The notes beneath the pieces were generated by a model that saw only the letters and a program-made list of their open reading frames with translations, was not told the origin of the DNA and did no database searches. The translations under genes and the position numbers were made by a program. Positions 1 through 10,795 of a stretch of 64,000 bases of DNA are shown piece by piece; the first letter of the stretch is position 1, and the number at the start of each line of letters is the position of its first letter. Origin of the DNA: Rapana venosa (lineage: Eukaryota; Mollusca; Gastropoda; Neogastropoda; Muricidae); assembly GCA_028751875.1 (NCBI GenBank), contig CM054138.1, positions 38,328,276 to 38,392,275 on the forward strand. The letters are read 5' to 3'.

Positions 1-130
1 CCCCCTTTTTTTTTCCCCCCTTTTTTTTTTTTTTCCCCAAAAAAAACTTTTCCCCCCGGTTTTTTTTTAAAAAAAAAATTTTTTAAAAAAACCCCCCCTT
101 TTCCCCCCCCAAAAAAAAACCCCCCCTTTT
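1..130. other. Unreadable homopolymer stretch
   Basis: Almost only runs of C, T and A. The texture matches the degraded block that starts near 12.2 kb, so I read it as low-quality consensus and not as a biological repeat. No feature can be supported. Confidence 0.7.
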
Positions 131-880
131 GCTATTGCTGACTCGGAGAAAAACTACAACATATCCTTACAACAGTCACAATCGAAAAATAAAACAAAGG
201 ACTCCAACTGAATGCAAAGAAGACTGAGTGCATGGTAATCTCAAAACAGTCAGACATGCCTGTATGTAACATTTTATGCAAAGGGGAAAGAATAAAACAA
301 GTTTGCACCTTTAAATACTTGGGCTTCACAATAACTCCAGACGCCAGATGCGACACAGAAATAAAGAGGAGAATCGCTTTGTCTAAAGACACATTCACCA
401 AGATGAAGCCCATCTTTACCAACAGAAATATAAGACTCAGCACCAAAATCCCACACTCTGAAAGCCTACATATGATCCATCCTTCTGTACGGATGTGAAC
501 GCTGGACGCTGACAAAAGACCTCAGAAAGAAGACTTGAAGCAGCAGAAATGTGGTATATCAGAAGAATTAAGAAGTCAAACGAAGAAGTAATGGAAATGG
601 CCGGGTACAAAAGATTCCTACTCAAAACCATCAGAAAAAGACAACTACAATTTTTGTGGCACAGAAACAGAGCTGATGGAATAGAAAAGCAAATATTGTG
701 TGGAAAGATTTGTGGTACCAAAGACAGAGGAAGACAACGCACAAAATACACAGACAGTCTGAATAGCTACGCAACGAGGAAAGAATCCCCCAACAATGAA
801 CTCATCAGGAGAACTGACAACAAAGAGGAATGGAAGGCCATGATCGCCGATGTCTGCAACAGACCTGGCACATGAAGAAG
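131..880 (+). pseudogene. RTE-like LINE fragment, C-terminal part of reverse transcriptase ORF
   Basis: The C-terminal third of a LINE endonuclease/reverse transcriptase polyprotein. From about 190 the frame reads LNAKKTECMVISKQ, then FKYLGFTITPDARCDTEIKR (RT thumb region), then in another frame ILLYGCERWTLTKDL from about 475, and from 549 MWYIRRI followed by a basic segment ending in GRQRTKYTDSL and a stop at 873-875. Family members carry the order KYLG, LYGCE.W, basic tail, so at least two frameshifts (about 455-475 and 530-549) break the ORF. The catalytic YADD box is not present: the 5' part is lost or lies in the unreadable first 130 bases. It is a dead 5'-truncated copy. The RTE clade assignment comes from overall resemblance and is less certain than the LINE identity. 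Confidence 0.8.
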
Positions 881-936
881 ATATATCCAAATGTGAACTT
901 ATTCTTAACAACCATTTGCCTTCACCTTTCACTTTT

Positions 937-2284
937 TGCGTAGTCTAGTAGACTATTGGGGCACCATATAAGACCTTGCAACTAGTTTTTTCTACTCCTC
1001 ATGGTTCTCAGCTTTCCGTAGTAACTATGTCGTTCCACTCAAGGCCAATCCACTCTCTGATGATGTCTTGCCATCGTTTTCTCTGTCTGCTTCTTCGACT
1101 CCCTCCTTGTACTGTTCCCTGAAGGACAGTCTTGGCAAGTCCAGAAGTTTGTGTGACGTGCCAGTACCACTTCAGTTTACATTTTTTCACAAAAGCCAAG
1201 AGCTCTTCATGCGAACCTATGGTATTTTCAGTAATTCTGGTTTTCATTTCCTTATTTCTTATGTGATCTCTATAAGAGGTACCAAGAAGTTTGCGCACGC
1301 ATCTCATTTCCATTGCCTTATCCTGCTCTGATCTGCATGTCATGTGCCGACGAGGCTTCATCAATGTGATTTACCAAATTGACCAGCTCTTTCTTTTTTC
1401 CAGCTGGGTCATTGATGTTGTCGGCAATACGTTAAGTTTGTAATTGTCCTGCATCTAATGCTGACTGTTCCCTCTGGTTTTCAAGGTTGCCTACCATTAT
1501 TCCATATAAGATGATATTGAAGAGGATGGTGGAGAGCAGACAGCCTTGGTGTACTCTAGTGTGGTTTGGAACCATTTTCCTATATTGTCGCAGTAGACTG
1601 CATTGGTTGCCTTGTCATAAAGGCACTCTATTGTTCTGATCAGGTTGGCATCTATCTTATACAGCCTCATGAATGCCCACAAAGCTGTATGCCAAACTCT
1701 GCCAAACGCCTTAATGTTCACAAAGGAGTGAGTAAAGATCTTGCTGGTGTTGGAGGTTCTTTTCACAGAGTATTCTAAGGTATGCCAAAGTATGCCAAAC
1801 ACCTTAATGGTGTGAGTAAAGGTGTGAGAATATTTGCTCCGTCCTGCTCCAAAACCTGCATGTTTTTCTTTGATGATCTCCCCAGCTTGTGGCGCGAGTC
1901 TGTTCTGTGGGATTTTTAGCATGACTTTACTTGGATGGCTGATCATGCTAGAGGTATGGTAATTTTGGCATATTTGTAAGTTGCCTTTCTTCACAAGATT
2001 GATAATCAGGGACAGTGTCCAAGGTATTGGCCACCCACCTGTCCACCAGATCTTATTGGAGATGATAAGTAAGATATCTATCATGGTATCTCCTCTTTCC
2101 TTGACCAGCTCTGATGGAATGTTGTACACTCCTGCTGACTTCCCTGTCTTCAGTTATTTTACTGCAGCTTCAACTTCTTTGGGTAGGATGGGGCAGCTGT
2201 CATTGTTGGTTGGAGGAGGGACATTTAGCACCTTGGGATCTCCTGTTGCTGTATGTGTGTGTGTGTGTGGTGTGTGTGTGTGTG

Positions 2285-2323
<39 letters not shown>

Positions 2324-2377
2324 AGTGAGTGAGATGAGTGTGTGTGTGTGTGTGTGTGGTGAGTGTGTGCGTGGTGG

Positions 2378-2443
<66 letters not shown>

Positions 2444-3290
2444 TGTGTGCGTACAATTCAAAGCAGTACTCTGTTCACCTCTTTAGAATATCTTGTTCTT
2501 CTGTGAGACATTTCCTCTTGTTTGTCTTGGATGATAGTGGTTCTCCATTGTTTCCAGCTTGTCAGGTCTTTAACAATCTGGAAGGCTTTCCTGTCATTAT
2601 TTTTCTGCAGCCTTTCCGTGATAACTCTGCATTGTTGGAGTCTGAAAGTCATCATGATAATCATAATGATTACTTCCAAGGTCAGCTCCTGGAAAGCTCT
2701 TGGTCTTTGCAATATTTAGACTTGATTAGAAGCAATGTTTAACTATGATGAAGTCAATCTGATTGTGGTGATCTCCTCCTGGGCTGTGTCATATCCAGCG
2801 TCTATATGGTTTGTGTGGACCAATATTTGTGTTTGTCACCTTCAGGTTCTTGTAACTGGCAAATTCTAGATGCCTCAAGTCTCTTTCCCTCGTCTCAGGG
2901 TTGCAGTATTTGTCACATATCGCATTCCAGTTTTCATTATCCTCTGTTCCTATCTTTGCATTTTAGTCGCCCTGTACAACTGTGATGTCTTTATTTGGCA
3001 CCTTGTCTGATATATGAATTCTTGCAGTTGATTATAGAAGTCTTCAGCATCCTCTTCATACAATCAGTTGTTGGGACATACGCTTGGATGAAGGTGATGC
3101 TAAAAGGACGAATGGTAATGAGTCGAGTAAGCTAGAGATTGGTCGATGCCCCATGAAGGCATTCACAGTCTTTGTGAATAAGGATTCTAACTCCAAATTC
3201 ATGTCTGTCTTCACTGCCACAATAATAATGTTTGTGGCCTTCTTCGGTACAGGTTTCGCCTTAGATTTTTCCAGTTTACAATCATTACTC
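937..3290 (-). pseudogene. LINE family B (RTE-like EN-RT element), degenerate copy 1
   Basis: Read on the minus strand. The endonuclease part lies at about 3,290-2,730 (QGD.NAKIG, then ATNTNIGPHKPYRRW-like and HNQIDFIIVK). A linker follows at 2,712-2,458, then a microsatellite, then RT at 2,230-1,497 (LVKKGNLQICQNYHTSSMIS, HAGFGAGRS, AFGRVWHTALWA). The region expected to hold the catalytic FADD box (about 1,430) is frame-broken. Near 1,340 the sequence jumps from the palm to the C-terminal domain (MEMRCVRKLLGTSYRDH, then LKWYWHVTQTSGLAKTVLQG and the basic GGSRRSRQRKRWQD), implying an internal deletion of part of the thumb. Many stops and frameshifts mark an old non-autonomous copy. Related copies lie at 31.7-33.7 kb and, in two assembly copies, at 42.3 and 51.4 kb. 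Confidence 0.85.
2251..2452. repeat. (GT)n microsatellite with (GTGC)n core
   Basis: About 200 bases of GT repeats with GAGT interruptions near 2,320-2,340 and a block of GTGC units at about 2,380-2,412. It sits inside the family B element, between the linker and the RT, so it expanded in or was inserted into the element after integration. Open frames here code only Cys-Val or Thr-His repeats and are not genes. Confidence 0.95.
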
Positions 3291-3640
3291 CAGTATGAAT
3301 GATATTAAAATGATAGGGACTATACTAAACTGAGGATTCCTTAAATATGCATATATTCTTCCATTTCAGATTAAGGAGAGGAGAGTAGGGAGTCATGAAA
3401 GATTGAGAGATTAGAGGAGAACAGGATTGTGTGTAAAAACGATAGCTTCCATCAGAACAGACCAGAGATGTTACACTCCAGTTTATTGAGCCCCAGCAGG
3501 AAAATGGAGAGAGACCCTAATCGGAACATTTTGAAGCAGAAAGGAAAATCAGTGGGCTGCAAGGACAGACAATTTAGTAGCTGCGAGCTTACTCATCTGA
3601 GCAAAACTAAGTTATCTCTTCCGTTTGGTTTTGCTTAAAG
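3291..3640. other. Gene-free stretch
   Basis: Mixed-composition DNA with no coding similarity or repeat that I can recognise. Short open frames here have no recognisable domain. Confidence 0.5.
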
Positions 3641-3703
<63 letters not shown>

Positions 3704-3729
3704 GTGTGTGTGTGTGTGTGTGTGTGTGA
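3641..3729. repeat. (GT)n microsatellite
   Basis: Nearly pure GT dinucleotides over about 88 bases, with one TTG interruption near 3,702. The following 3,730-4,020 is AT-rich and shows nothing recognisable. Confidence 0.95.
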
Positions 3730-4019
3730 AGTCAAATAAAAAATATTTATTGAGGGTAAAAGACTAAGTTTACACATTTTTTCCATTCTTCCTTCACCTC
3801 AATAAAACAATAACAAGATTGACTTATAAAAGCAAACAAAAGACGATGTTGATTTGTGTTTAAACAACTGAACTGAACTGTCTCTACCGCGTTGTCGTGG
3901 GTAGGGGCTCCACGCATTGCCACTAGGGTTCCCTATCTTTTCACAGGTAATAAGGTCAACATCCTAGGCCCAAGTTCAAGTTGTCCACGATTACTGATAA
4001 ATCAATATAAAAAGTTCAA

Positions 4020-4495
4020 AGCTTGGTTGGAAATTCTGAAGTATTAAAATTTTTTCCTAAGGTGAGAGTGGCCCAGGACATCAAAAGCTTTAGCAAAGTC
4101 AAGAAAAAGGACTTTGGTAATTTATTATTAAGATTTATTAAGATTCATAGACATTTTTCAGTCAGTTGTAGCGGTATTGCAGGAATGTTTTTCACGAAAT
4201 CCTTACTATTAAGATTCATAGACATTTTTCAATCAGTTGTAGCGGTATTGCAGGAATGTTTTTCACGAAATCCTTACTAGTTTTATAAATAAAATCATAT
4301 GTTTGAAATGAGAGTGCAAGTGAAATTGGCTATGTTTTCTAATAGTTTATATAGGACTATAATATGGATATAGGTCTGCAGTTAGACATATTGGTTGGGT
4401 CTCTTGATTTATGTAGATGTACTTTGCCTGTTTGAAGTTCTACAGGAAATAACTCTTGTCAATGCACAAGCTAGAGAATCAGTTTTAGTGTATGC
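4020..4495 (-). pseudogene. CR1-like reverse transcriptase fragment
   Basis: On the minus strand the sequence gives a degraded relative of the NYRPIS region near 4,370-4,320, then GFREKHSCNTATT (the GFR.KHS motif of CR1/jockey-type RTs), then FLDFAKAFDVLGHSHLRKKF at about 4,115-4,050, which contains RT motif A with its catalytic Asp. Stops separate the pieces. A 71-bp tandem duplication covers the GFREKHS segment and shifts the frame. The upstream and downstream RT parts are missing. It resembles the plus-strand fragment that starts at 4,709, so the two may be diverged copies of one family in opposite orientation. Confidence 0.7.
4137..4278. repeat. 71-bp tandem duplication inside an RT fragment
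   Basis: Bases 4,137-4,207 and 4,208-4,278 are direct copies of 71 bases with one visible difference (CAGTCAG versus CAATCAG). Because 71 is not a multiple of three, the duplication breaks the RT frame. Confidence 0.95.
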
Positions 4496-4499
4496 ACTG

Positions 4500-4540
<41 letters not shown>

Positions 4541-4573
4541 TTTTTTTTCTCTCTCTCTCTCTCTCTCTCTCTT
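4500..4573. repeat. (CT)n microsatellite
   Basis: Pure CT dinucleotides interrupted near 4,539 by a CGC and poly-T step. The next 135 bases up to the RT fragment show nothing recognisable. Confidence 0.95.
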
Positions 4574-4708
4574 TTAAAAAAAGTACAATTTTTCTCTAAT
4601 GCATCTCAAGCAGACGTCCACTCGTGGTCTAGATGACTTAAACAGAAAATCCTTAAACTCCATGCTCCTATAATGTGTTTCCTTAGGTATTTGTATAACC
4701 TATGTATT

Positions 4709-5118
4709 CATAAATGCTACTTACCCAGCATTTTAAACCAGCCAAAATAATCCCTCTGTACAAGTCTGATGGTATAACCAAGCCTTCAAATTACAGACCT
4801 ATTTCAATATCATCAGTACTTTCAAAGCCTTTGGAAAAGCATATATATATCAGTACCTTATCGTCTCACATTTCAAAACATAACTTACTTCACCCAAATC
4901 AGTCTGCCTTAGAAAAAATCATATTTGTCATACAGCTCTAATTAGTCTTGATGATGAATGGTTAAAACATCAATGATAACAAATTTATTGGTGTGCTACT
5001 TTTTGATTTTGCCAAAGCCTTTAATGTCATAGACCATAACTTTTTGTTTCGTAAATTGACGTTATATAAATTTTCTGACGATGCTTTGTCATTCATGAAA
5101 TCATTATCAGAACATATT
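4709..5118 (+). pseudogene. CR1-like RT, 5' half, interrupted by a nested LINE
   Basis: The plus strand reads FKPAKIIPLYKSDG and PSNYRPISISSVLSKPLEKH, then LLHPNQS, then after a frame break FIGVLLFDFAKAFNVIDHNF (RT motif A, FDFAKAF) and SFMKSLSEH. These are consecutive blocks of a CR1-type reverse transcriptase palm. The reading stops near 5,110-5,120, where it changes into the endonuclease end of family A. The missing continuation (NNEYFKLCHINI, then a degraded GVPQGSILGPLLF box) is found at 7,641-7,752, after the family A element. So this RT was split by a later insertion. Confidence 0.8.
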
Positions 5119-7640
5119 TTACACTGGCTAATTACCGATGTTTCCCAAGATCTGATCACATCTGTATCTGTCACTAACAAACTACTTTCTGATCATTCCG
5201 CTGTTCTTTTCTCTCTAAACATTGCAAAGCCTATTATGTCACCCGTGGCAACCTCAAGGTCATAGATATTAAAATTTCTCTTCACAAGGTGCTGAACGCC
5301 TATCACAAACCTCTGACAACAATAACCCCTCTAAACACTACAATGATGTTCTCAGCCAACTGCTTGATGAGCATGCACCTCCCACTGATCGTCTCCTGCC
5401 TGATAGGCCATGTGCGCCATGGTACACCCATGACATCCTGGTCGCAAAGCGCAAACGCAGGCAACTAGAGCGGCAGTGGCGAAAATCAAAACCGGAAATT
5501 AATAAGCAGCTCTTTCGAAAACAAGTAAACAAAGTCAAATCTTTAATTCTTTCAACAAAAAAACAAAGTATTACTCTTCTCAAATTCTTGATACCACGTC
5601 TAGGAAATCTCTCTTTTCCCTCATATCTACTCTTCTTGGATATGTGAAGGCAAGCCCTCTGCCTTCCATCCACAACCACTCTGAACTTCATTCTATATTT
5701 TCTGCATTATTTTCTGAAAAAATCCATAACATTCGCTCCAAACTGGATCAGACTCCTTTCCAGCATTCTCTGGCACTCATCTCCTTTTCTTTTCATCCGA
5801 CAAGTGAGAAAGAAATAATGACAATTCTGAAAGAAATTACTATAAAATCATGTGATCTTGGTCCCATACCCGCTTCTCTTTTCACATAGTGCCTACCACA
5901 ACTTACACCCACTATCACGAAAATAGTAAACTCATCTCTTGTTTTAGGAAATGTTCCATCAGCTCTCAAAACTGCTATAGTCACACCTCTACTCAAAAAG
6001 CATGACCTTGACCCTAACATTCTGAAGAATTATAGACCTGTTTCCAATCTACCTTTTATTTCTAAGGTCCTTGAAAAAGTAGTTCTCAAACAGCTCAACA
6101 ACCACCTTCTCTCCAACAATCTTCTTCCTGAGTTTCAGTCTGCCTATTGCGTCAACCACAGCACTGAAACCACCCTAGTACACACTTTAAACACGCTTCT
6201 GCTCGCTTCTGACTCAGGGAATATCTTCCTTCTCACTCTACTCGTCTTATCAGCAGTCTTTGATACTATAGACCACGAAATTCTTCTCTCCCGTCTTCAA
6301 AAAATGTTCGGTGTTACTGGCACAGCCCTCACCTTGTTTAATTCACACCTTACTGACCAATTCCAGACAGTTGCAGTAAACAAGATTCAATCAATTCCTG
6401 CCAAACTGGAATGCGGAGTCCCACAGGGATCAGTTCTAGGCCCTGTTCTTTTCACTCTTTACACTGCCCCACTGTCGCATATAATAAACCGTCATCAAAT
6501 CAACCATCATTTTTATGCAGATGACTCTCAGATCAAAGCAGTGTTACTCCTGAAAATATGCCTTCTCTCCTGACAAATATGGCCCACTGCTTTGAAGATA
6601 TTCAAAACTGGATGACACAGAACAAATTACAGCTAAATGCAGATAAAACCTAAGCCATGCTCGTAGGGACCAAACACAAAGTCTCTTCCATTACAACAGC
6701 TTCAATAGAACTCGGCAATACATCAGTCCCTCTATCCACTGCTGTGATGTATCTAGGTGTTGTTATCGACAACACACTCTATATGCAATAATTAATCACC
6801 CAAATCTGTTAGTCGTGCTACTATCAATTACGACGTATTAGTGCAATTCAAAAGTACCTGTCCACAGCCAAACTTGTCACTTCTCTCATTCCTTCACATC
6901 TGGACTATTGCAATTCTCTTTTAGCTGGTCTGCCAGCATCATCTATCCACTCCATTCAACGTATACAAAACTCCCCAGCTCGACTAGTTCGCAGAAAGAA
7001 AAAATCTGAGCACATTACCCCTCTCTTGCGATCTCTCCACTGGCTGCCCGTGCCACAGAGAGTAAATTATAAGATCAGTACCCTCTGTTACAAATGTCTC
7101 CACAAAACTGCACCCTCTGTGAATGTCTTAACCTGTACACTCCTTCACGTTCCAACGCTCTGCTGCAGATACCTTGTGCCTACGAATACCTAGATTCAAC
7201 TAATCTACCGTTGGCCGCCGCTCTTTCTCTATTTCGGGTCCATCGGCCTGGAATGAGCTCCCTCACTCTCCTCGCCGGAAGCCTAGTTATGACACTTTTA
7301 AATCCAGCCTCAAGACATATTTGTTTCAAACCTAAGATTTCCCCCCCTCCTGTTTCATATCAGAACTATCCCACCTTCACTAACCCATGTCCTATCACCC
7401 TGCTAAAGTATACGACCTGTGTGAGTGTGTGTGTGTGCTTTTGAAAAACATTTGACTATTGCAATTTTATTTCATGGATTTTGTCTGCAGCGCACCATGT
7501 TTGTAATATCTGTTTGTTTAAACTATTGATTATTTATCATTGATTGCATGACTGTGTAAGATTAGGTTGAATGTATGCACTTTGATTTGTCTTTGCAAGA
7601 TATAGCGCTATATAAGTTCCATTTATTATTATCGTTTTTT
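5119..7640 (+). mobile_element. LINE family A (CR1/L2-like), 5'-truncated copy with 3' end
   Basis: It begins in the C-terminal part of the endonuclease (LLSDHSAVLFSLNIAKP at about 5,185). A linker follows (APWYTHDILVAKRKRRQ, about 5,415-5,465), then RT blocks: LKTAIVTPLLKKHDLDP, NYRPVSNLPFISKVLEKVVL (about 6,030-6,085), FDTIDHEILLSRLQ (motif A), CGVPQGSVLGPVLFTLYTAP (about 6,415-6,470) and the catalytic FYADDSQ at about 6,511. The C-terminal region includes LDYCNSLLAGLPASSIHSIQ (about 6,902). The 3' end at about 7,597-7,640 has the family terminus TAGCGCTATATAAG and an ATT-type tail. Several stops and frameshifts make it inactive. It is the longest family A copy in good sequence. Confidence 0.9.
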
Positions 7641-7752
7641 CTTACTAATTGAACCTACTCTGTTTGACTAAATAATGAGTATTTTAAATTATGTCACATA
7701 AATATAGTGTTCCACAAAGATCAATACTAGGGCCTCTTCTTTTTATTCTTGG
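7641..7752 (+). pseudogene. CR1-like RT, continuation after the nested LINE
   Basis: Directly after the family A tail the sequence gives a degraded strand of CR1-type RT, NNEYFKLCHINI, and in the next frame YSVPQRSILGPLLFIL, which corresponds to the GVPQGSILGPLLF box. It is the piece expected next after SFMKSLSEH at 5,090-5,110, so both belong to one older element. It ends at a G-run (about 7,756). Confidence 0.65.
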
Positions 7753-8040
7753 TGGTGGGGGGGGGGGGTGTAGGAGGAGGTGGAGGATGATGATGGTCAT
7801 CATTGTTATTATCATCATCGTCTTTCTCACTTTTGCACTTTTTATTTGATTTTCTGCCATGCGTATTGTTTTGTATTGTTACGTGAAACATGCCGCTGTC
7901 GAGGTCAGAGTGATCCAGAATACTGTGTTGTGCTGACGCAGACTAGACTGTTTTCTTGATGAACCTCGTGATTTGTTTGTTGTAGGCGGAAGGAGATGCA
8001 TCTGCGGTATACCTGGCATCTCCTGCTATAGGTACTATAA
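7753..8040. other. G-run, degenerate GAT triplets, otherwise empty
   Basis: A run of G at about 7,757-7,768 is followed by GGA/GAT-rich sequence and its CAT-rich complement style up to about 7,830. The remainder shows no gene or recognisable repeat. Confidence 0.5.
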
Positions 8041-8300
8041 TCATTGTGTTCTACTATGTTGTGTTGCATTGTATTGTATCGAACCATGTTGGATTGAATG
8101 GGATTGCACTATATTGTGTTGTACTGTATTAATTATTGTATTGTATTGAGTTGTGTTGTATTGTAAGTGTATTTGGTTGCACTGTGTTGCGCTGCATTGT
8201 ACCGACAACATCGCACAGCATAGCACCACTTTCAAGGGTATTGTATTGTATTGTATCGTATCGTATTGTATTGTGTTGTAATGTATTGTATTGAGTGTAA
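8041..8300. repeat. Degenerate TATTG pentanucleotide array
   Basis: Many diverged copies of a five-base TATTG/TGTTG motif, best preserved at 8,133-8,160 and 8,238-8,295. Open frames on the minus strand (QYN-rich) are by-products of the repeat. Confidence 0.8.
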
Positions 8301-8385
8301 CACGACACTACATGAAGTACCATAGCACAAATGGAAAGAGATCTGTATCGAGATGTTTTGTTTTGTTCTGTATTATATTCTGTGG

Positions 8386-8690
8386 TGTGGTGGCAAAGGG
8401 ACTAAAACGTGGACTTAGATTAAGGGCTCCGGGGTCCTGTGTTTGAACCTTTTTAGCAACTACTGGGTTAGGACAGACATTTCTCGACTTCCCGGCTACT
8501 GTGTATGCAGATTTCCTTCTGCATTTATGTTATGGAGACATGGGCATAGGGAGAAAACTCCGAGCTATAAGTCATGTACTCCTCACTGCTTTCTGGCGGG
8601 CTTGGGAAATGGAAACATGAATAGCACTTTTCTTCCACTGCGATCTTCAAGTGCATGGTCACATCATTAACCAACGCCATTAATACCAAG
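8386..8690 (+). mobile_element. Candidate tRNA-headed SINE
   Basis: The head GGTGTGGTGGCAAAGGGACT, with CCTGTGTTTGAACC about 50 bases later, is spaced like a decayed tRNA D-arm/A box and T-arm/B box of a Pol III promoter. The body runs through CTGGGTTAGGACAGACAT and GCTTTCTGGCGGGCTTGGG. No target-site duplication or clear tail was found, so boundaries are approximate. Confidence 0.45.
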
Positions 8691-9100
8691 TAATTTTTCC
8701 AAACACTGTGAGCTCTTAACCCATCGTTAACGTCATATTCATCACCATTAAGTTGCTGAGTATCTACATGCCACTTTTCTCACTGCCATCACAACCCCCA
8801 GTAGCAGTATTATCATCGTCTTCATCATCGTCGTCGTTGTCGTTGTTTAACTACCATTAACTACCATCTGTCTCTCTAGTAGCTACTATCTTCATCGCTT
8901 GTATCACAGTTACGACAGTTATCATCGTTCATAACATTCTTTAAATATCCACTTGGTACAATGCACTGCTGCCACCATTATTAGACCGCGAATAGTACCA
9001 CTTCCATATGTAACCTCCATCGCCATTCAAAATAGCATTAAGGAGGCAAAAAAATAAAAGAGAAGTATGATATAGGGAGAAGTTAGGTACAGACTACTAA
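8690..9100. other. Degenerate CAT/CGT triplet-rich DNA
   Basis: Scattered ATCATC, TCGTCG and CCATTA triplets (densest at 8,810-8,850) suggest an old trinucleotide expansion. I see no gene here. Confidence 0.5.
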
Positions 9101-9147
9101 TGTCTACGGGAAAACGGGATGCTCAAGAAGTATGGCAGGCGAGGTGT

Positions 9148-9184
9148 GGGTGGGGAGGGGGTGGGGGGTGGGGGGGGGGTGGGG
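9148..9184 (+). other. Possible G-quadruplex
   Basis: At least five runs of three or more G separated by single T or A, ending in an 11-G run and GTGGGG. This meets the usual G3+N1-7 pattern on the plus strand. Structure formation is inference. Confidence 0.5.
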
Positions 9185-9473
9185 TAAAGAGGGATGAAGA
9201 GAGACTGTCGGAATCCATTAACACCTCAGACCCGTGTGGGGAAAGGCGTGACGTCACCCTTGACACTAAGCAATGGTGGGGAGGGGGAGTTAGGGTCTGT
9301 TGTGGAGGTGACTGGGGACAGAGGAGTGAAGAACTAGCACGGAGCTTTCCCGGCAATGAACATAAATGTTTCCTGTCCATATTTGTGTAGGTAACACAAA
9401 ACTTTCTATACAGAACTAGAGGGACAACAACATGAACACGACAGAAATTCATACACGTTGAATCTCTGTGATC

Positions 9474-9797
9474 TCCCCCGTGGGGATGCCGCGGACCTAT
9501 CACTATAAATAGCATCCCCCACATTCTTGAAATTCTGTGCTAGAAATTTCCTCTTTTTTTTACTCTCTTTGTTTTGCTCCTTTTCTTCCTGTCACCTCTT
9601 TCTTGTTTATTTTCTGCCTTCTTGGTCCATTCTTTGCGCTTTTTTTCGAGAAAGACTTAAAAGATGACAGTTCTATCTTGTGCCGAAGTGGGATGCGCTT
9701 GGCCTGACTTGTCAGGCGCTTAACGGCAGCGTAACGCATTTTCACTCAACAACAGTTGCTGTCTGGGCGTTCGACGACGACGAAGAAGAAGAATCTC
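9474..9797 (+). mobile_element. SINE-like repeat, copy 1, with tail shared with family E LINE
   Basis: About 320 bases that recur at 61,955-62,292 with the same order of landmarks: CATCCCC.CAC, CTTGAAATTCTGTGCTAG, a pyrimidine-rich stretch, CTTGGTCCATT, GAAAGACTTAAAAGAT, GCCGAAGT.GGAT, AACGCATTTT and TTGCTGTCTG. It ends GCGTTCGACGACGACGAAGA followed by AGAAGAA. That end also closes the RNase H LINE copies near 46.8 and 55.9 kb. No ORF. I read it as a SINE or a LINE-derived non-autonomous element. A Pol III head is not evident. Confidence 0.6.
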
Positions 9798-10011
9798 TAT
9801 GATAACTCTGATCTGTAGGGGGTGGGGGGCACATGCTTAAGTCGTGCCAATGGAGAGTCCTTTGTGGTTCACCTGTCCCTGATCAGCCATTGCCACTGCT
9901 GGCTCTGCAGCCTTCCTTCTGCACTCTTCTTCCGTTTGCATTTCCAGGTGTCCTGCTAGGCCTTGCTCTCGGTATATGCAAAGCATGTGCACACAGTTAT
10001 GGACATAAAAG

Positions 10012-10112
10012 TTAAAGGTAAAGGTGTCCCATAACCTATGTGGTTGAAGGGGAGCGAAGCATCAGAGACCTCAGCTTCTCCAGGGGCCAGTATATTGAGG
10101 CGGTTATGGACA
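10012..10112 (-). mobile_element. 3' fragment of the tRNA/5S-type SINE
   Basis: The segment GGTAAAGGTGTCCCATAACC to GAGCGAAGCATCAGAGACCT and GGCCAGTATATTGAGG matches the 3' end of the SINE at 47,163-47,460 and 56,246-56,547, in the same orientation, with several substitutions. The tRNA-like and 5S-like head is absent: this copy is 5'-truncated. Confidence 0.75.
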
Positions 10113-10527
10113 TAACGGAACATTAAACCAGTCAGAGAGCCCAAGTCAGCTTGTCCTTTTTTTTTATCCCTGGTCACCATATTTATCCGCTCTGAAGGAT
10201 ACCTCGGTTATGTCATTCTAATATGCTCTCATAACTTAAAACACAACAACATTGTTATAGGGTGATTTAAAAAAAACCGCAGAAAATTCAAAAGCGGAAA
10301 ACTATCTGAATCAGTCTTGTTGCAATAACTTTAAAAATATCCTGGCAAAAACGTGTTTTTAAAATCTTATCTATAAACGTACCAGTTATAAGATGTTTTC
10401 AGCTTTGAAATGTTAATAATTTCTCGTTGGTTAAAAATTATGTAAAGTATCCTAATCTGTTTTCAGTACCAAAGTCTATGATGTTATTGTTCAATGATGG
10501 TACTTATGCGTCTAGGACGATTATAAG
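10113..10527. other. Gene-free AT-rich stretch
   Basis: No gene or repeat recognised. A short A-run occurs near 10,269-10,275. Confidence 0.5.
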
Positions 10528-10596
10528 AGGGGAGGGGAGAGAGAGGGGGAGGGGAGGGAGAGAGAGGGGGGAGGAAGAGAGAGGGGAGGGAAGGGG

Positions 10597-10678
<82 letters not shown>
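10528..10678. repeat. (GA)n / GGGA-rich purine tract
   Basis: About 150 bases of purines on the plus strand: GGGGA/GAGA mixtures changing into pure GA dinucleotides from about 10,602. Confidence 0.95.
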
Positions 10679-10682
<4 letters not shown>

Positions 10683-10795
10683 CTTTAACAATTTATTCTC
10701 ATTGCCAAGCTTGACCTTTTGACAAGGGAGATAACACAAATATCTGTTGTGAAAACTGCATATAAAAAGTGAAATCCGTGATCAATACGATTAAG

